Origin: Pseudomonadota bacterium
GTDB taxonomy: Bacteria; Pseudomonadota; Gammaproteobacteria; Steroidobacterales; Steroidobacteraceae
Length of the DNA: 33,960 nucleotides
Reading direction: 5' to 3'
Assembly: GCA_947454465.1 (NCBI GenBank)
Contig: CANGJP010000023.1
Location: 1-33,960, forward strand
A program made the translations under genes and the position numbers. How positions within the stretch are numbered: the first letter of the stretch is position 1; every line of letters starts with the position of its first letter. Positions 1 through 7,974 of the stretch are shown in pieces. The notes under the pieces were generated by a model. The model searched no databases and was not told the origin of the DNA. It was given only the letters and a program-made list of their open reading frames with translations.

Positions 1-166
1 CAAGGAATGTTACGAGTTGGTTATTGGCTTTGCCGTCTACAGCTGGTGCATGAATACGCAGCTTCAAGTGACCAGCGTGCATTCCTGCAAATTCACTTCG
101 GCTGGCACCGGGTTGCAGTTTGACTTCCAGCAACAGGTCGGCATTATCCCAGCGGTACCAGCTCAT
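1..166 (-). CDS. yggU: DUF167/YggU family protein, 5' part only
   Basis: This is the start of a small conserved protein that runs off the left edge of the window, with about 55 codons visible. Reading the minus strand from the ATG at 166 gives a beginning MSWYRWDNADLLLEVKLQP, then a basic Ser-Glu-Phe segment, and later the APAVDGKAN motif that marks DUF167 (E. coli YggU). The molecular role of the family is unknown. Its ATG overlaps the TGA of yggT in an ATGA junction, so the two are translationally coupled. YggU follows YggT in many proteobacteria, which supports the call. The C-terminus is not visible. Confidence 0.88.
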   Translation of the reverse strand, partial: MSWYRWDNADLLLEVKLQPGASRSEFAGMHAGHLKLRIHAPAVDGKANNQLVTFL

Positions 167-720
167 GAGCTCTGAATCAGAATTTGTAGGGCTTGTATCG
201 CAATCAGGGCAAATAACACTGATAAATCCAAGCCTGCTATACGGGGTATAAAACGCTGAAAGGGCTTTAAGACTGGGTTAGATAGACTTCTTAGGATGCT
301 GGCGGCGGGGCTGTAATCTGTGGAAGCCATCCAACTGAGTACCGCGTAGAGCATCAGGACGAGAAGATAAAACTGCAAAAGTAGGGAAATTAAATCACGC
401 ACACTGGCAGACAGAAACAGGAGTGGCGAGTGTGGGGTGATGCCATTGAGTGTCCAGATGAGGAATGTACTGACCAGTTGTATCAGCAGGACCGTGACCC
501 ATGAGGCGGTATCTACTCTGCCAATCGCGGGGAGGATTCGGCGCAAGGGTAGGATCAGTGGATTGGTAAAACGCAGCACGGCCACAGAAAACGGATTGCG
601 CATGTCCACGCGACACAGGGGTAGCAGGATACGCAATAAAAACACCATGATGACTACGTGGGATAACGCTGAAATAATGAAAATTAACGCGGTCATGGTT
701 GGCGCTGCCTGTTGTTCCAA
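163..720 (-). CDS. yggT: YggT family integral membrane protein
   Basis: This is a 185-residue hydrophobic protein with two YGGT-type halves. The first half contains a long hydrophobic segment followed by an NPFSV and FTNPLILPLRRILP region. The second half repeats the pattern with YAVLSWM, LRSLSNPVLKPFQRFIP and a final hydrophobic helix. The duplication and the N-P-hydrophobic-P-x-R motif are the family signature, and about four membrane segments are expected. YggT proteins are poorly understood; links to osmotic tolerance and to cell division or envelope assembly have been suggested in other bacteria. It lies 58 bases after proC and overlaps yggU by four bases, inside the common yggS-proC-yggT-yggU order. 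Confidence 0.9.
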   Translation of the reverse strand: MEQQAAPTMTALIFIISALSHVVIMVFLLRILLPLCRVDMRNPFSVAVLRFTNPLILPLRRILPAIGRVDTASWVTVLLIQLVSTFLIWTLNGITPHSPLLFLSASVRDLISLLLQFYLLVLMLYAVLSWMASTDYSPAASILRSLSNPVLKPFQRFIPRIAGLDLSVLFALIAIQALQILIQSS

Positions 721-778
721 AGCGTAACGGGTTCGATTTTATACTGTGACTTTGAAGATGTTTTTTGCGGTGATGGTT

Positions 779-1600
779 TTACTGACCACCCAGCAGGACC
801 GCTAGCTCTTTAGAGCGATCTGCTGCTGCTGTGACCGCCGCTTGCACGATTTCTTTGAGCTGGCGTGATTCAAATACGGCCAATGCCGCCGCGGTCGTGC
901 CTCCTTTGGAGGTCACCTGTTCGCGCAGCGTGGCAGGTGAATCGTCAGTGGCGTGAGCCATCATGCCTGCTCCATAAGCGGTCTCTACCGCTAACGTGCG
1001 TGCGGTGGTAACCGGTAGCCCGTGTGCAATGCCTGCGGCTTCGAGCAACTCCATCAACAGAAAAAAATAGGCAGGCCCGCTACCTGATACGGCCGTAACC
1101 GCATCAAGTAGTGATTCCTGTTCAACCCATACCGACTTGCCTACGGCATTCATGATGCGTTCTGCCAAAGTACGATGCGAACTGGGCACCGCATCACTGG
1201 CATACATGCCCGTGATGCCGCAGCCGTTGAGTGCGGGTCGATTTGGCATGGTGCGTACCACGGGTATGTTCATCCATGATTGCAAGTCACTGGCACGAAT
1301 ACCGGCAGCCACCGAGATAATGAGCGGTTGATGCTGGGTGACAGTATGGCGGACTTGTAGGGCAACGTTACGTAGCTCCTGTGGTTTAACGGCCAGTACG
1401 ATGATCTGAGCAGTGCAGGCTGCAACGTTATTATCCGTGACCTTGACGCCGTAGTCCTGTTTTAATTGCTCGCGTTGGCTGGCCAGCGGGTCTGACACGG
1501 TGATCTGTTGTGCGGGCAGTCCCTGACTAATCAACCCGCCAATCAGGCTGCGTGCCATGTTACCGCCGCCAATAAACGCCAAGCTCTCATTCAACATCAT
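779..1600 (-). CDS. proC: Pyrroline-5-carboxylate reductase
   Basis: ProC catalyses the last step of proline synthesis, the NAD(P)H-dependent reduction of 1-pyrroline-5-carboxylate to proline in the cytoplasm. The 273-residue product is full length. It opens with the Rossmann fingerprint FIGGGNMA near residues 9-16, and the middle carries the signature TAVSGSGPAYFF followed by an EAAGIAHGL helix. The C-terminal part has the TSKGGTTAAAL motif, also typical of ProC. Two adjacent ATGs (1600 and 1597) follow a GAGGAG ribosome-binding site; the second has the better spacing of five bases. The first ATG overlaps the yggS stop, so the two genes are coupled. All recognisable motifs are intact. Confidence 0.97.
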   Translation of the reverse strand: MMLNESLAFIGGGNMARSLIGGLISQGLPAQQITVSDPLASQREQLKQDYGVKVTDNNVAACTAQIIVLAVKPQELRNVALQVRHTVTQHQPLIISVAAGIRASDLQSWMNIPVVRTMPNRPALNGCGITGMYASDAVPSSHRTLAERIMNAVGKSVWVEQESLLDAVTAVSGSGPAYFFLLMELLEAAGIAHGLPVTTARTLAVETAYGAGMMAHATDDSPATLREQVTSKGGTTAAALAVFESRQLKEIVQAAVTAAADRSKELAVLLGGQ

Positions 1601-2307
1601 TGCTCCTCATGCTTTTGTTTGCGCGTGCCAAAAATTGCGGTGCCTATACGAATTAGTGTAGCCCCTGCAGCAATGGCAGCTGGATAATCATCGCTCATGC
1701 CCATCGACAACGTATCTAGCGATAGGCCCTGTTCATTCAATTCTTGCATGAGTACGGCCATGCGTTGGAATTGGGCTAACTGAGCGGCAGGGTCGCTTAG
1801 AGGCGGTGGAATGCACATCAGGCCGCGCAAAGTAACTTGCGATAAGGGTTGGATCGCTTTGGCAAGGTCAGCAACCTGTTCTGGCCAGATCCCGCCCTTG
1901 CCGGCTTCTTCCACCAGTTTGACCTGAATGCAAATCTGTAACGGCCCTCGATGCGCTGGGCGCTGTTCATTCAAGCGAATAGCGTGTTTAAGTCGATCAA
2001 CAGTGTGAACCCACTGAAAGTGTTCGGCGATCAATCGGGTTTTATTACTTTGGATCTGGCCAATGAAATGCCACGTGAGGGTCAGGTCGTTGAGTGATAC
2101 TTGCTTCTGCTGGGCTTCCTGTACGTAACTTTCACCAAAATCCAACTGGCCGGCACGCGCTAATACCCGAATCGTTTCAGCTGCGTGTTGTTTGCTGACG
2201 GCCAACAATCTTACGCTGGCCGGATCACGACCGCATTGCGATGCGCTGGCGTCAAGCTGGGCGCAAACTTGTCGCCAGCGAGTTAGGAGCTGGTTTTCTT
2301 CGCTCAT
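1597..2307 (-). CDS. yggS: YggS/PROSC family pyridoxal phosphate homeostasis protein
   Basis: This is a 236-residue single-domain fold-III PLP-binding protein. Family members bind PLP without known enzymatic activity and buffer PLP and amino/keto-acid pools. The motif LLAVSKQ contains the PLP lysine (about residue 39). FGESYVQEAQQK, WHFIGQIQSNK, VHTVDR, GLMCIPP and LSMGMSDD follow in the usual order, and the protein ends with the RIGTAIFG signature. It is the first gene of a tightly packed minus-strand operon with proC, yggT and yggU. It is divergent from pilT, with about 130 bases between start codons. Length and motifs are typical. Confidence 0.96.
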   Translation of the reverse strand: MSEENQLLTRWRQVCAQLDASASQCGRDPASVRLLAVSKQHAAETIRVLARAGQLDFGESYVQEAQQKQVSLNDLTLTWHFIGQIQSNKTRLIAEHFQWVHTVDRLKHAIRLNEQRPAHRGPLQICIQVKLVEEAGKGGIWPEQVADLAKAIQPLSQVTLRGLMCIPPPLSDPAAQLAQFQRMAVLMQELNEQGLSLDTLSMGMSDDYPAAIAAGATLIRIGTAIFGTRKQKHEEQ

Positions 2308-2344
2308 GGCGTGTTCAATGCGTAGAAGTGCGGGCCGGTTAACA

Positions 2345-2373
2345 TATGGACCTTAATAGTGCTCCGTTATACT
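2345..2373 (+). promoter_or_regulatory. Possible pilT promoter
   Basis: In the gap between divergent yggS and pilT a TATACT hexamer (2368-2373) resembles a sigma-70 -10 box. The best -35 candidates, around 2345-2352, are poor. The position fits transcription of the pilT-pilU-pilU2 operon. This is sequence resemblance only. Confidence 0.25.
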
Positions 2374-2441
2374 GACGAGGATGCTGGCAATACCGATTTT
2401 TACAGGAACTCGCTTTGTCAGCCATTCAATCGGGAGCTTCA

Positions 2442-3485
2442 ATGGCTGTTGATATTGCACAATTGCTGGCGTTCGCTGTAAAGAATAACGCTTCTGACTT
2501 GCACTTGTCGGCGGGAGAGCCGCCCATGATCCGTGTGGACGGGGATATTAAGCGTATCAATATGGCGCCGCTTACACAAAAAGACGTACACAGCATGGTG
2601 TACGACATCATGAACGACAAGCAACGTAAGGCTTACGAGGAATTTTACGAGACTGATTTTTCTTTCGAGATTCCAAAATTAGCGCGTTTCCGTGTGAATG
2701 CCTTTAATCAAAATCGCGGCTCCGGCGCGGTATTTCGTAGCATTCCTTCGCAAATTCTCTCGTTAGACGAACTGTCTGCACCCGCTATTTTTAAAGACTT
2801 GGCTATGCAACCCCGTGGGTTGGTGCTGGTTACCGGTCCAACCGGTTCCGGAAAATCCACCACGTTGGCGGCGATGATCAATCACATCAATGAAAACCGT
2901 CCTGATCATATTTTGACCATTGAAGATCCGATCGAATTTGTGCATGAGAGCAAGCGCGCCTTGATCAATCAGCGCGAAGTGCATCGTGATACATTGAGCT
3001 TTACCGACGCACTGAGATCCGCTTTGCGCGAAGATCCAGACGTGATTCTGGTCGGGGAAATGAGGGATTTGGAAACCATTCGCCTGGCGCTTACAGCGGC
3101 CGAAACTGGTCATTTGGTGCTCGGTACGTTGCACACGACGTCAGCTGCCAAGACCGTTGACCGTATCGTGGATGTGTTTCCAGCCGCCGAAAAAGAAATG
3201 GTTCGCGCTATGTTGTCCGAATCCTTACGGGCTGTGATTTCACAAACGTTATTGAAGCGCATTGGTGGTGGACGAGTGGCTGCACACGAAATCATGATCG
3301 GTACCCCAGCGATTCGTAATTTGATTCGCGAGGGTAAAATCGCTCAAATGTATTCCGCCATTCAGACCGGTATGAAGGAAGGCATGCAGACATTAGATCA
3401 GTGCCTTAGCGAACTGTTGCATCAGGGCGTAATTAGTAAGGATGAAGCGCGATTTAAGGCCGTGAGTAAGGAAACCTTCGGCTAA
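2442..3485 (+). CDS. pilT: Type IV pilus retraction ATPase PilT
   Basis: PilT is the hexameric secretion-superfamily ATPase at the pilus base that disassembles pilin subunits to drive twitching motility. The 347-residue protein shows the N-terminal PAS-like region (ASDLHLSAGEPPMIRVDG), Walker A GPTGSGKS near residue 132, the Asp box TIEDPIEF, Walker B DVILVGEMRD near 200, and the His box GHLVLGTLHT. It also carries the C-terminal AIRNLIREGK motif that is diagnostic of PilT and required for retraction. An upstream in-frame TTG (2415) would add nine residues. The ATG at 2442 is preferred because GGGAG lies five bases upstream and the protein then begins like other PilTs. It heads a run of three ATPase genes. 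Confidence 0.97.
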   Translation: MAVDIAQLLAFAVKNNASDLHLSAGEPPMIRVDGDIKRINMAPLTQKDVHSMVYDIMNDKQRKAYEEFYETDFSFEIPKLARFRVNAFNQNRGSGAVFRSIPSQILSLDELSAPAIFKDLAMQPRGLVLVTGPTGSGKSTTLAAMINHINENRPDHILTIEDPIEFVHESKRALINQREVHRDTLSFTDALRSALREDPDVILVGEMRDLETIRLALTAAETGHLVLGTLHTTSAAKTVDRIVDVFPAAEKEMVRAMLSESLRAVISQTLLKRIGGGRVAAHEIMIGTPAIRNLIREGKIAQMYSAIQTGMKEGMQTLDQCLSELLHQGVISKDEARFKAVSKETFG

Positions 3486-3515
3486 TCAGCCGTTTTCTAC
3501 CGTGAGGAAATAACA

Positions 3516-4673
3516 TTGGAACGTGAGATTGCCATTAAGTTGATGCAAGACCTGCTGAAACGGATGGTCGAGAAAAAAGGGTCCGATCTCTTCATTACGG
3601 CTGGATTTCCGCCCGCTATTAAGATTGATGGCGAGGTGCGTCCGCAGGCAGACAAACCATTGACGGTTGAGCAGAGCGCACAGTTGGTTCGTGCCATTAT
3701 GAATGACCGCCAGACGCGCGAGTTTGATGCCAGCAAGGAGTGCAATTTTGCGATCGCCCCAATGGGAATCGGTCGTTTTCGTGTCAGCGCTTTTGTGCAA
3801 CAGGGGTATACCGGCTGTGTGGTGAGGCAAATTAACGCCAAGATTCCCACCATCGAAGACATGGAGCTTCCTTTAATACTTAAGGACGTGGTGTCATCTA
3901 AGCGCGGGTTGGTGCTGGTTGTAGGCAGTACCGGCTCGGGTAAATCGACTAGCTTGGCGGCTATGTTGGATTATCGTAATCAACATACCCGTGGCCATAT
4001 CATCAGTATTGAAGACCCCATTGAATATGTGCACCCTCACAAAGGGTGCGTAGTGACCCAACGGGAAGTTGGAGTGGACACCGATACGTGGTTGACTGCA
4101 CTTAAGAATGCTCTTCGTCAGGCGCCAGATGTGCTGTTGATCGGAGAAATTCGCGATCGAGAAACCATGGAATATGCCATTCAGTTTGCTGAGACCGGCC
4201 ACTTAGTGCTGGCAACTCTGCATGCCAATAGTGCTAATCAAGCGCTGGAACGTATCATCAATTTCTTTCCCGAGGAGCGCCGCGAGCAGTTGCTGATGGA
4301 TTTATCGCTAAATATCCGGGCCCTCATTTCGCAGCGCCTGATTCCGCGCCAGCGCAGCAAAGGCCGTATCGCAGCCATGGAGATCATGTTGCAGTCGCCA
4401 TTAATCTCCGACCTGATTTTTAGGGGCGATGTGGCGCAAATAAAGGAAATCATGGCTAAGTCGAACCGAATCGGCATGAAGACTTTCGATCAGGCGTTGT
4501 TTGAATTCTACGAGTCCGGCATTATCAGCTATGAGGATGCCTTGCGTAATGCCGATTCTAAGAACGAAGTGCGGTTGCGTATTAAGCTGGAAAGCAAACG
4601 TGATCAAACTGATGCAGAGGAATCGACGGAAGTATTGCGCATCATGGCAGAGCAGCAAGACCCATTCAGATAG
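3516..4673 (+). CDS. pilU: PilU-type retraction ATPase, paralogue 1
   Basis: This is a PilT-superfamily ATPase of the PilU type, an accessory retraction motor that works with PilT. The N-terminus reads LLKRMVEKKGSDLFITAG, as in PilU. Walker A is GSTGSGKS, the Asp box IEDPIEYV, Walker B DVLLIGEIRD, and the motif RDRETMEYAIQFAETGHL is the usual PilU form. The C-terminus is a long charged tail (residues about 350-385) rich in Glu, Lys and Arg, typical of PilU and absent from PilT. The start is taken as TTG at 3516 because GAGG lies eight bases upstream. An ATG at 3543 would give an N-terminus closer to known PilU length but has no clear ribosome-binding site. It sits 30 bases after pilT. Confidence 0.95.
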   Translation: MEREIAIKLMQDLLKRMVEKKGSDLFITAGFPPAIKIDGEVRPQADKPLTVEQSAQLVRAIMNDRQTREFDASKECNFAIAPMGIGRFRVSAFVQQGYTGCVVRQINAKIPTIEDMELPLILKDVVSSKRGLVLVVGSTGSGKSTSLAAMLDYRNQHTRGHIISIEDPIEYVHPHKGCVVTQREVGVDTDTWLTALKNALRQAPDVLLIGEIRDRETMEYAIQFAETGHLVLATLHANSANQALERIINFFPEERREQLLMDLSLNIRALISQRLIPRQRSKGRIAAMEIMLQSPLISDLIFRGDVAQIKEIMAKSNRIGMKTFDQALFEFYESGIISYEDALRNADSKNEVRLRIKLESKRDQTDAEESTEVLRIMAEQQDPFR

Positions 4674-4694
4674 GCTTGGAAAGCCAAGAGCGAG

Positions 4695-5831
4695 ATGTAC
4701 ATGAGTGCCAATTTCCCTGATGCCGACTTAGATGATGGCCTGAGCGCTACAGGAGTGTTAGAGCGTCCGGTCGTGCTTAATACCAAGCCCTTATTCAAAT
4801 TGATGGTTCAAAAGCAGGCGTCCGACTTGTTTTTTACCTCGTTTGCGCCGATCAAAATAAAAATTGAAGGCAAAATAATGTCGGTCAATAAACAGGTCTT
4901 GACTCCAGACGTGGTGCGTCATGCCGCCTATGGGCTGATGAATCAGGAACAGATCGAGCAATTTAATCAGGATTTAGAAATCGACTTTGCAGTATCTGAA
5001 CCTGGGTTAGGCCGATTTCGCGTCAACGTATTTAATCAGCGCGGTAATCCCGCCATGGTGTTGCGCTACATCACTTCCGATATGCCACGTATTGATGATC
5101 TTGGTCTGCCTGATCAATTGAAAGAGTTGGTCATGTTAAAGCGTGGCCTGATCCTGATGGTGGGTGCCACGGGGTCTGGTAAATCAACCACCTTGGCGGC
5201 GATGATTAACTATCGTAATGAACACAGTTCCGATCACATCATTACCATCGAAGACCCAATCGAGTTTTTACACTCCAATAAACAGTCTATTGTCAATCAG
5301 CGTGAGGTGGGATTGGATACGAAGTCCTACGCGAATGCATTACGTGGCGCCATGCGTGCCGCGCCAGATGTCATTTTAATTGGTGAAATTCGTGATCGAG
5401 AAACCATGGAGTCTGCCATGTTGCTGGCAGGTACCGGTCATTTAGTGTTAGCGACCTTGCACGCTAATAATGGAGCAGAAACCATTGATCGCGTCATTAA
5501 TATGTTCCCAAGCGATCAGCACGCGCAATTGTGTCTGGATTTATCGCAATATCTGCGTGCCGTCATTGCGCAACGCTTGATTCCCGGAAAAAGTAAACGT
5601 CGGGTTGCGGCAGTTGAATTGCTCATTAATACCCCTCACGTGCAACAGTTAATACGAAAAGGCGATGTCATGGCGGTCAAAGAAGCCATGAGTGGCAGCA
5701 GTGAAAAAGGCATGCAGGATTTTGATGCTGCGCTCCATCAATTGTATAAAGAAGGACGTATTACGCTTGACGATGCGCTCAGTCATGCTGACTCGCGTTC
5801 TAATTTGGAAGCGAAGATTAATTTTGGATAA
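4695..5831 (+). CDS. PilU-like ATPase, paralogue 2
   Basis: This is a third tandem secretion ATPase of 378 residues, starting 21 bases after pilU. All nucleotide-handling motifs are intact: Walker A GATGSGKS, Asp box IEDPIEFLH, Walker B DVILIGEIRD and GHLVLATLHAN. The RDRETMESAM and VINMFPSDQ segments resemble PilU more than PilT. It differs from both neighbours by an acidic N-terminal extension (about 30 residues before the KLMVQKQASDLFF segment) and by ending at NLEAKINFG with no long charged tail. Two ATGs (4695, 4701) are possible starts. It is inferred to act in the same pilus machine, perhaps as a mixed-motor partner, but a separate surface structure cannot be excluded. Confidence 0.88.
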   Translation: MYMSANFPDADLDDGLSATGVLERPVVLNTKPLFKLMVQKQASDLFFTSFAPIKIKIEGKIMSVNKQVLTPDVVRHAAYGLMNQEQIEQFNQDLEIDFAVSEPGLGRFRVNVFNQRGNPAMVLRYITSDMPRIDDLGLPDQLKELVMLKRGLILMVGATGSGKSTTLAAMINYRNEHSSDHIITIEDPIEFLHSNKQSIVNQREVGLDTKSYANALRGAMRAAPDVILIGEIRDRETMESAMLLAGTGHLVLATLHANNGAETIDRVINMFPSDQHAQLCLDLSQYLRAVIAQRLIPGKSKRRVAAVELLINTPHVQQLIRKGDVMAVKEAMSGSSEKGMQDFDAALHQLYKEGRITLDDALSHADSRSNLEAKINFG

Positions 5832-6067
5832 TGTTTTTAGGGTGAATATTCAGTTTTTCACCCGTTATGTCCCTTGCTGTGTTGTGCGGACGCTGCCGTT
5901 TGGGTGGATGGGGGCCTTAACGAATGGAGTTAATGAACTCCCTGGCAGTAAATGCACGGTTTGTGATGTAAGACTTACGGGCAGCATGGCTTTATTGCGC
6001 GTCAGTGGCCAATGCCCAATAGAGTGTTTACTCTTACCGGCTTAACACACCAAGAGCCTGCTACAGC
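5832..6067 (+). other. Non-coding gap with two hairpins
   Basis: These 236 bases lie between the pilU paralogue and cutA. No convincing gene is present. Two inverted repeats are visible: GGGTGAA/TTCACCC (5840-5846 and 5857-5863, loop 10) directly after the ATPase stop, and a perfect GGAGTT-AATG-AACTCC hairpin (5926-5941). Neither is followed by a clear T-tract, so neither is a textbook intrinsic terminator. They may mark the end of the pilus transcript or an mRNA leader of cutA. Confidence 0.4.
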
Positions 6068-6415
6068 ATGAGTGTTTATCCCTCAGATATACATCCGTCA
6101 TCCACTGATTTTTTATTGGTCATGACTACAGTGGCTGAGCAGGATGATGCACGCCGTATTGGTGCCGAATTGCTTACGCGCAGGTTGGTTGCTTGCGTGC
6201 AGATTTCGCCTATCGAAAGTTTGTATCGCTGGCAGGGGAGTATTCAAAACGAAGTCGAATGGCGTTTGGTATTGAAAACAACAAGTGAAAGGTATGAGTC
6301 ATTAGTCCAAGCGCTGCGTGAGCTTCATGCTTACGAACTGCCAGCGATCTATGCCATTCCAGTTACCGAAGCGTTCGAGCCGTATGCTACTTGGGTTCGC
6401 GAAGAAACGCGCTAA
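6068..6415 (+). CDS. cutA: Divalent-cation tolerance protein CutA
   Basis: This is a small cytoplasmic protein of 115 residues that in relatives forms very stable trimers of ferredoxin-like subunits. The family was named for copper tolerance in E. coli, but its biochemical role is still debated. Visible hallmarks are the RRLVACVQISPIESLYRW stretch, where Cys lies in the conserved Ala-Cys-Val position, the EWRLVLKTT strand, and YELPAIYAIPV near the C-terminus. In betaproteobacteria and gammaproteobacteria it often lies near dsbD, which is not seen here. It is followed six bases later by the YkgJ-like gene, so the two probably form one transcript. Confidence 0.94.
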   Translation: MSVYPSDIHPSSTDFLLVMTTVAEQDDARRIGAELLTRRLVACVQISPIESLYRWQGSIQNEVEWRLVLKTTSERYESLVQALRELHAYELPAIYAIPVTEAFEPYATWVREETR

Positions 6416-6421
6416 GAGGTT

Positions 6422-7102
6422 ATGCTGCGGATGAACTCATTCATGCAAACGTCTACGATGGACAGTACTGAATTGATTGACGCAGGCCCGTTTGGTCGCT
6501 GGCTCGTTCAGGCACAGGCCGCATTGCGGGGCCGGGGTGGCATGCATGTACCCTGCGGGGAATGCGTGGGCTGCTGTACTTCGCATTACTCCATTCTATT
6601 GCGACCCGATGATGCGGCGTTGGATATTGTGCCCGCATCGGTGTTATCGGCCGTGCCCGGTATGCACTATCCACATGCCAAGATGAATCCACGTGGTGAT
6701 GGTACCTGTCCCATGTTTAATGCCGGTCGGTGTTCAATTTATGCGCAGCGGCCACAAACCTGCTTGGATTACGACTGTCGTGTGTTCGCAGCGGCCGGGC
6801 TTGAAGCGGGTCAAGACAAACCGGTGATTAATCGTCGTATTCGCGAATGGAAGTTCAGTTATGAGTCAGATGCTGAACGAGCATTGCATCGTGCTATACA
6901 GTCTGCAGCACGGTTTATTCAACACCATGCGGATGCGTTTCCAGCGGGTTGGGTGCCACGTGTACCGGCAGGGGTTGCTGTGTTAGCACTGAAAGTGCAT
7001 CACTTATTTATTACGTCCAATCAACCCGTGGCAAGTATTGCTGATCAGGTCACTGCTGTCATGCAGGCAAGCATCGCATTTGATCAGTCGAATACACTGT
7101 AG
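6422..7102 (+). CDS. YkgJ family cysteine-cluster protein
   Basis: This 226-residue protein carries the cysteine pattern of the YkgJ (zinc/iron-chelating domain) family. CGECVGCC lies near residues 45-52, CPMF and GRCSIYAQRPQTCLDYDC follow, and the RP.TC spacing is diagnostic. The cluster probably binds a metal ion, but the function is not known. The C-terminal 90 residues are helical-looking and lack motifs. An AAGAGG ribosome-binding site overlapping the cutA stop supports the ATG at 6422; further in-frame ATGs (6431, 6443) are possible. The gene converges on pyrK and overlaps its 3' end by 19 bases. Confidence 0.85.
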   Translation: MLRMNSFMQTSTMDSTELIDAGPFGRWLVQAQAALRGRGGMHVPCGECVGCCTSHYSILLRPDDAALDIVPASVLSAVPGMHYPHAKMNPRGDGTCPMFNAGRCSIYAQRPQTCLDYDCRVFAAAGLEAGQDKPVINRRIREWKFSYESDAERALHRAIQSAARFIQHHADAFPAGWVPRVPAGVAVLALKVHHLFITSNQPVASIADQVTAVMQASIAFDQSNTL

Positions 7103-7953
7103 GCATCAAAGACTGGTCCATCTACGCACACGCGTTGCATTTCTAGGCCGCGTGGTGTCTTAACGGAAAGGTTGCATCCCTCACATGCGCCCACGGCGCA
7201 GGCCATGGTTTCTTCCATTGAAACTTGGCACGGAACACTAAACTGTTTGGCGACTTCAGTGGCTGATCTCAATAAAGGCTTGGGGCCACAGGCAAATAGC
7301 TCAACTTCATTGAGCGTGGTTTTATCTAAAGTCGAAAGCCACGCTTGGGCTAACTCGGTGATCACGCCATCATGACAGCCAGGAAAATCAGAACGGCTGC
7401 TCAAGCGACTGGGAATGCCTTGTTCATCCAGAAAGTTTAAGGCAGCAATCGTTCCATCCGGCATCCCCTCGACCATGATGGTGGAGGGTCGAGTGCTAAA
7501 AGGAAAGGGCAGTTCGGACCCCATAAAAACCAACGGTTTCCAGTTTGCATCAGTACGTTGTTTGAGTTGCTCAGCAAGAAAAATCATCGGGGGCACACCA
7601 TAACCGCCGGCGATTAAGACGGTGCGGGGTCGATGTGGATGGGGCTTGAACCCCTCACCAATGGGTCCAGTCATGCTAACAAGTTCACCAATCGGTTTTT
7701 GTACCAAGGCTGAAAGACCTGGCCCAGTGGCCTTGCACAGTACGTCGATGGTGCCGCGCGCTGCATTTGCCCGCATGATCGATAGCGGTCTGCGCAGCGG
7801 TACGTTGACATCGCAAGCCACATGAATGAATTGCCCGGGTTGTGCCGTACGTGCGCATTTGGGAGCGGCAAATTTGAAAATGTATTGCTGTGCAGCGCAC
7901 TCCTGTCGTGCCAGCAGCGCAGCGTCTTCAACGAAGATAGTGGGGGTATGCAA
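7084..7953 (-). CDS. pyrK: Dihydroorotate dehydrogenase electron-transfer subunit (PyrK-like)
   Basis: This is a ferredoxin-reductase-fold protein of 289 residues that in class 1B dihydroorotate dehydrogenase passes electrons from the PyrD flavin through FAD and a [2Fe-2S] cluster to NAD+. The N-terminal half carries the FAD-binding segment RRPLSIMRA and the middle has the NAD-binding GGYGVPP loop. The C-terminus ends with the cluster pattern C252-x4-C257-x2-C260-x15-C276 followed by DGPVF, the PyrK signature. The start is a TTG at 7953. The pyrB stop lies eight codons upstream in the same reading frame, with no other start and no clear ribosome-binding site between, so translation is probably coupled. 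No pyrD is seen in the window, so the partner is encoded elsewhere or differs. Confidence 0.88.
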   Translation of the reverse strand: MHTPTIFVEDAALLARQECAAQQYIFKFAAPKCARTAQPGQFIHVACDVNVPLRRPLSIMRANAARGTIDVLCKATGPGLSALVQKPIGELVSMTGPIGEGFKPHPHRPRTVLIAGGYGVPPMIFLAEQLKQRTDANWKPLVFMGSELPFPFSTRPSTIMVEGMPDGTIAALNFLDEQGIPSRLSSRSDFPGCHDGVITELAQAWLSTLDKTTLNEVELFACGPKPLLRSATEVAKQFSVPCQVSMEETMACAVGACEGCNLSVKTPRGLEMQRVCVDGPVFDAYSVFD

Positions 7954-7974
7954 GCGCGTTACGTCAGCGATGGA

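Noticed and set aside
5692-6045. A 117-codon plus-strand frame extending past the second PilU-like gene
   Set aside because: It starts inside the ATPase gene in another frame, and its unique part shows no motif, odd composition and no ribosome-binding site.
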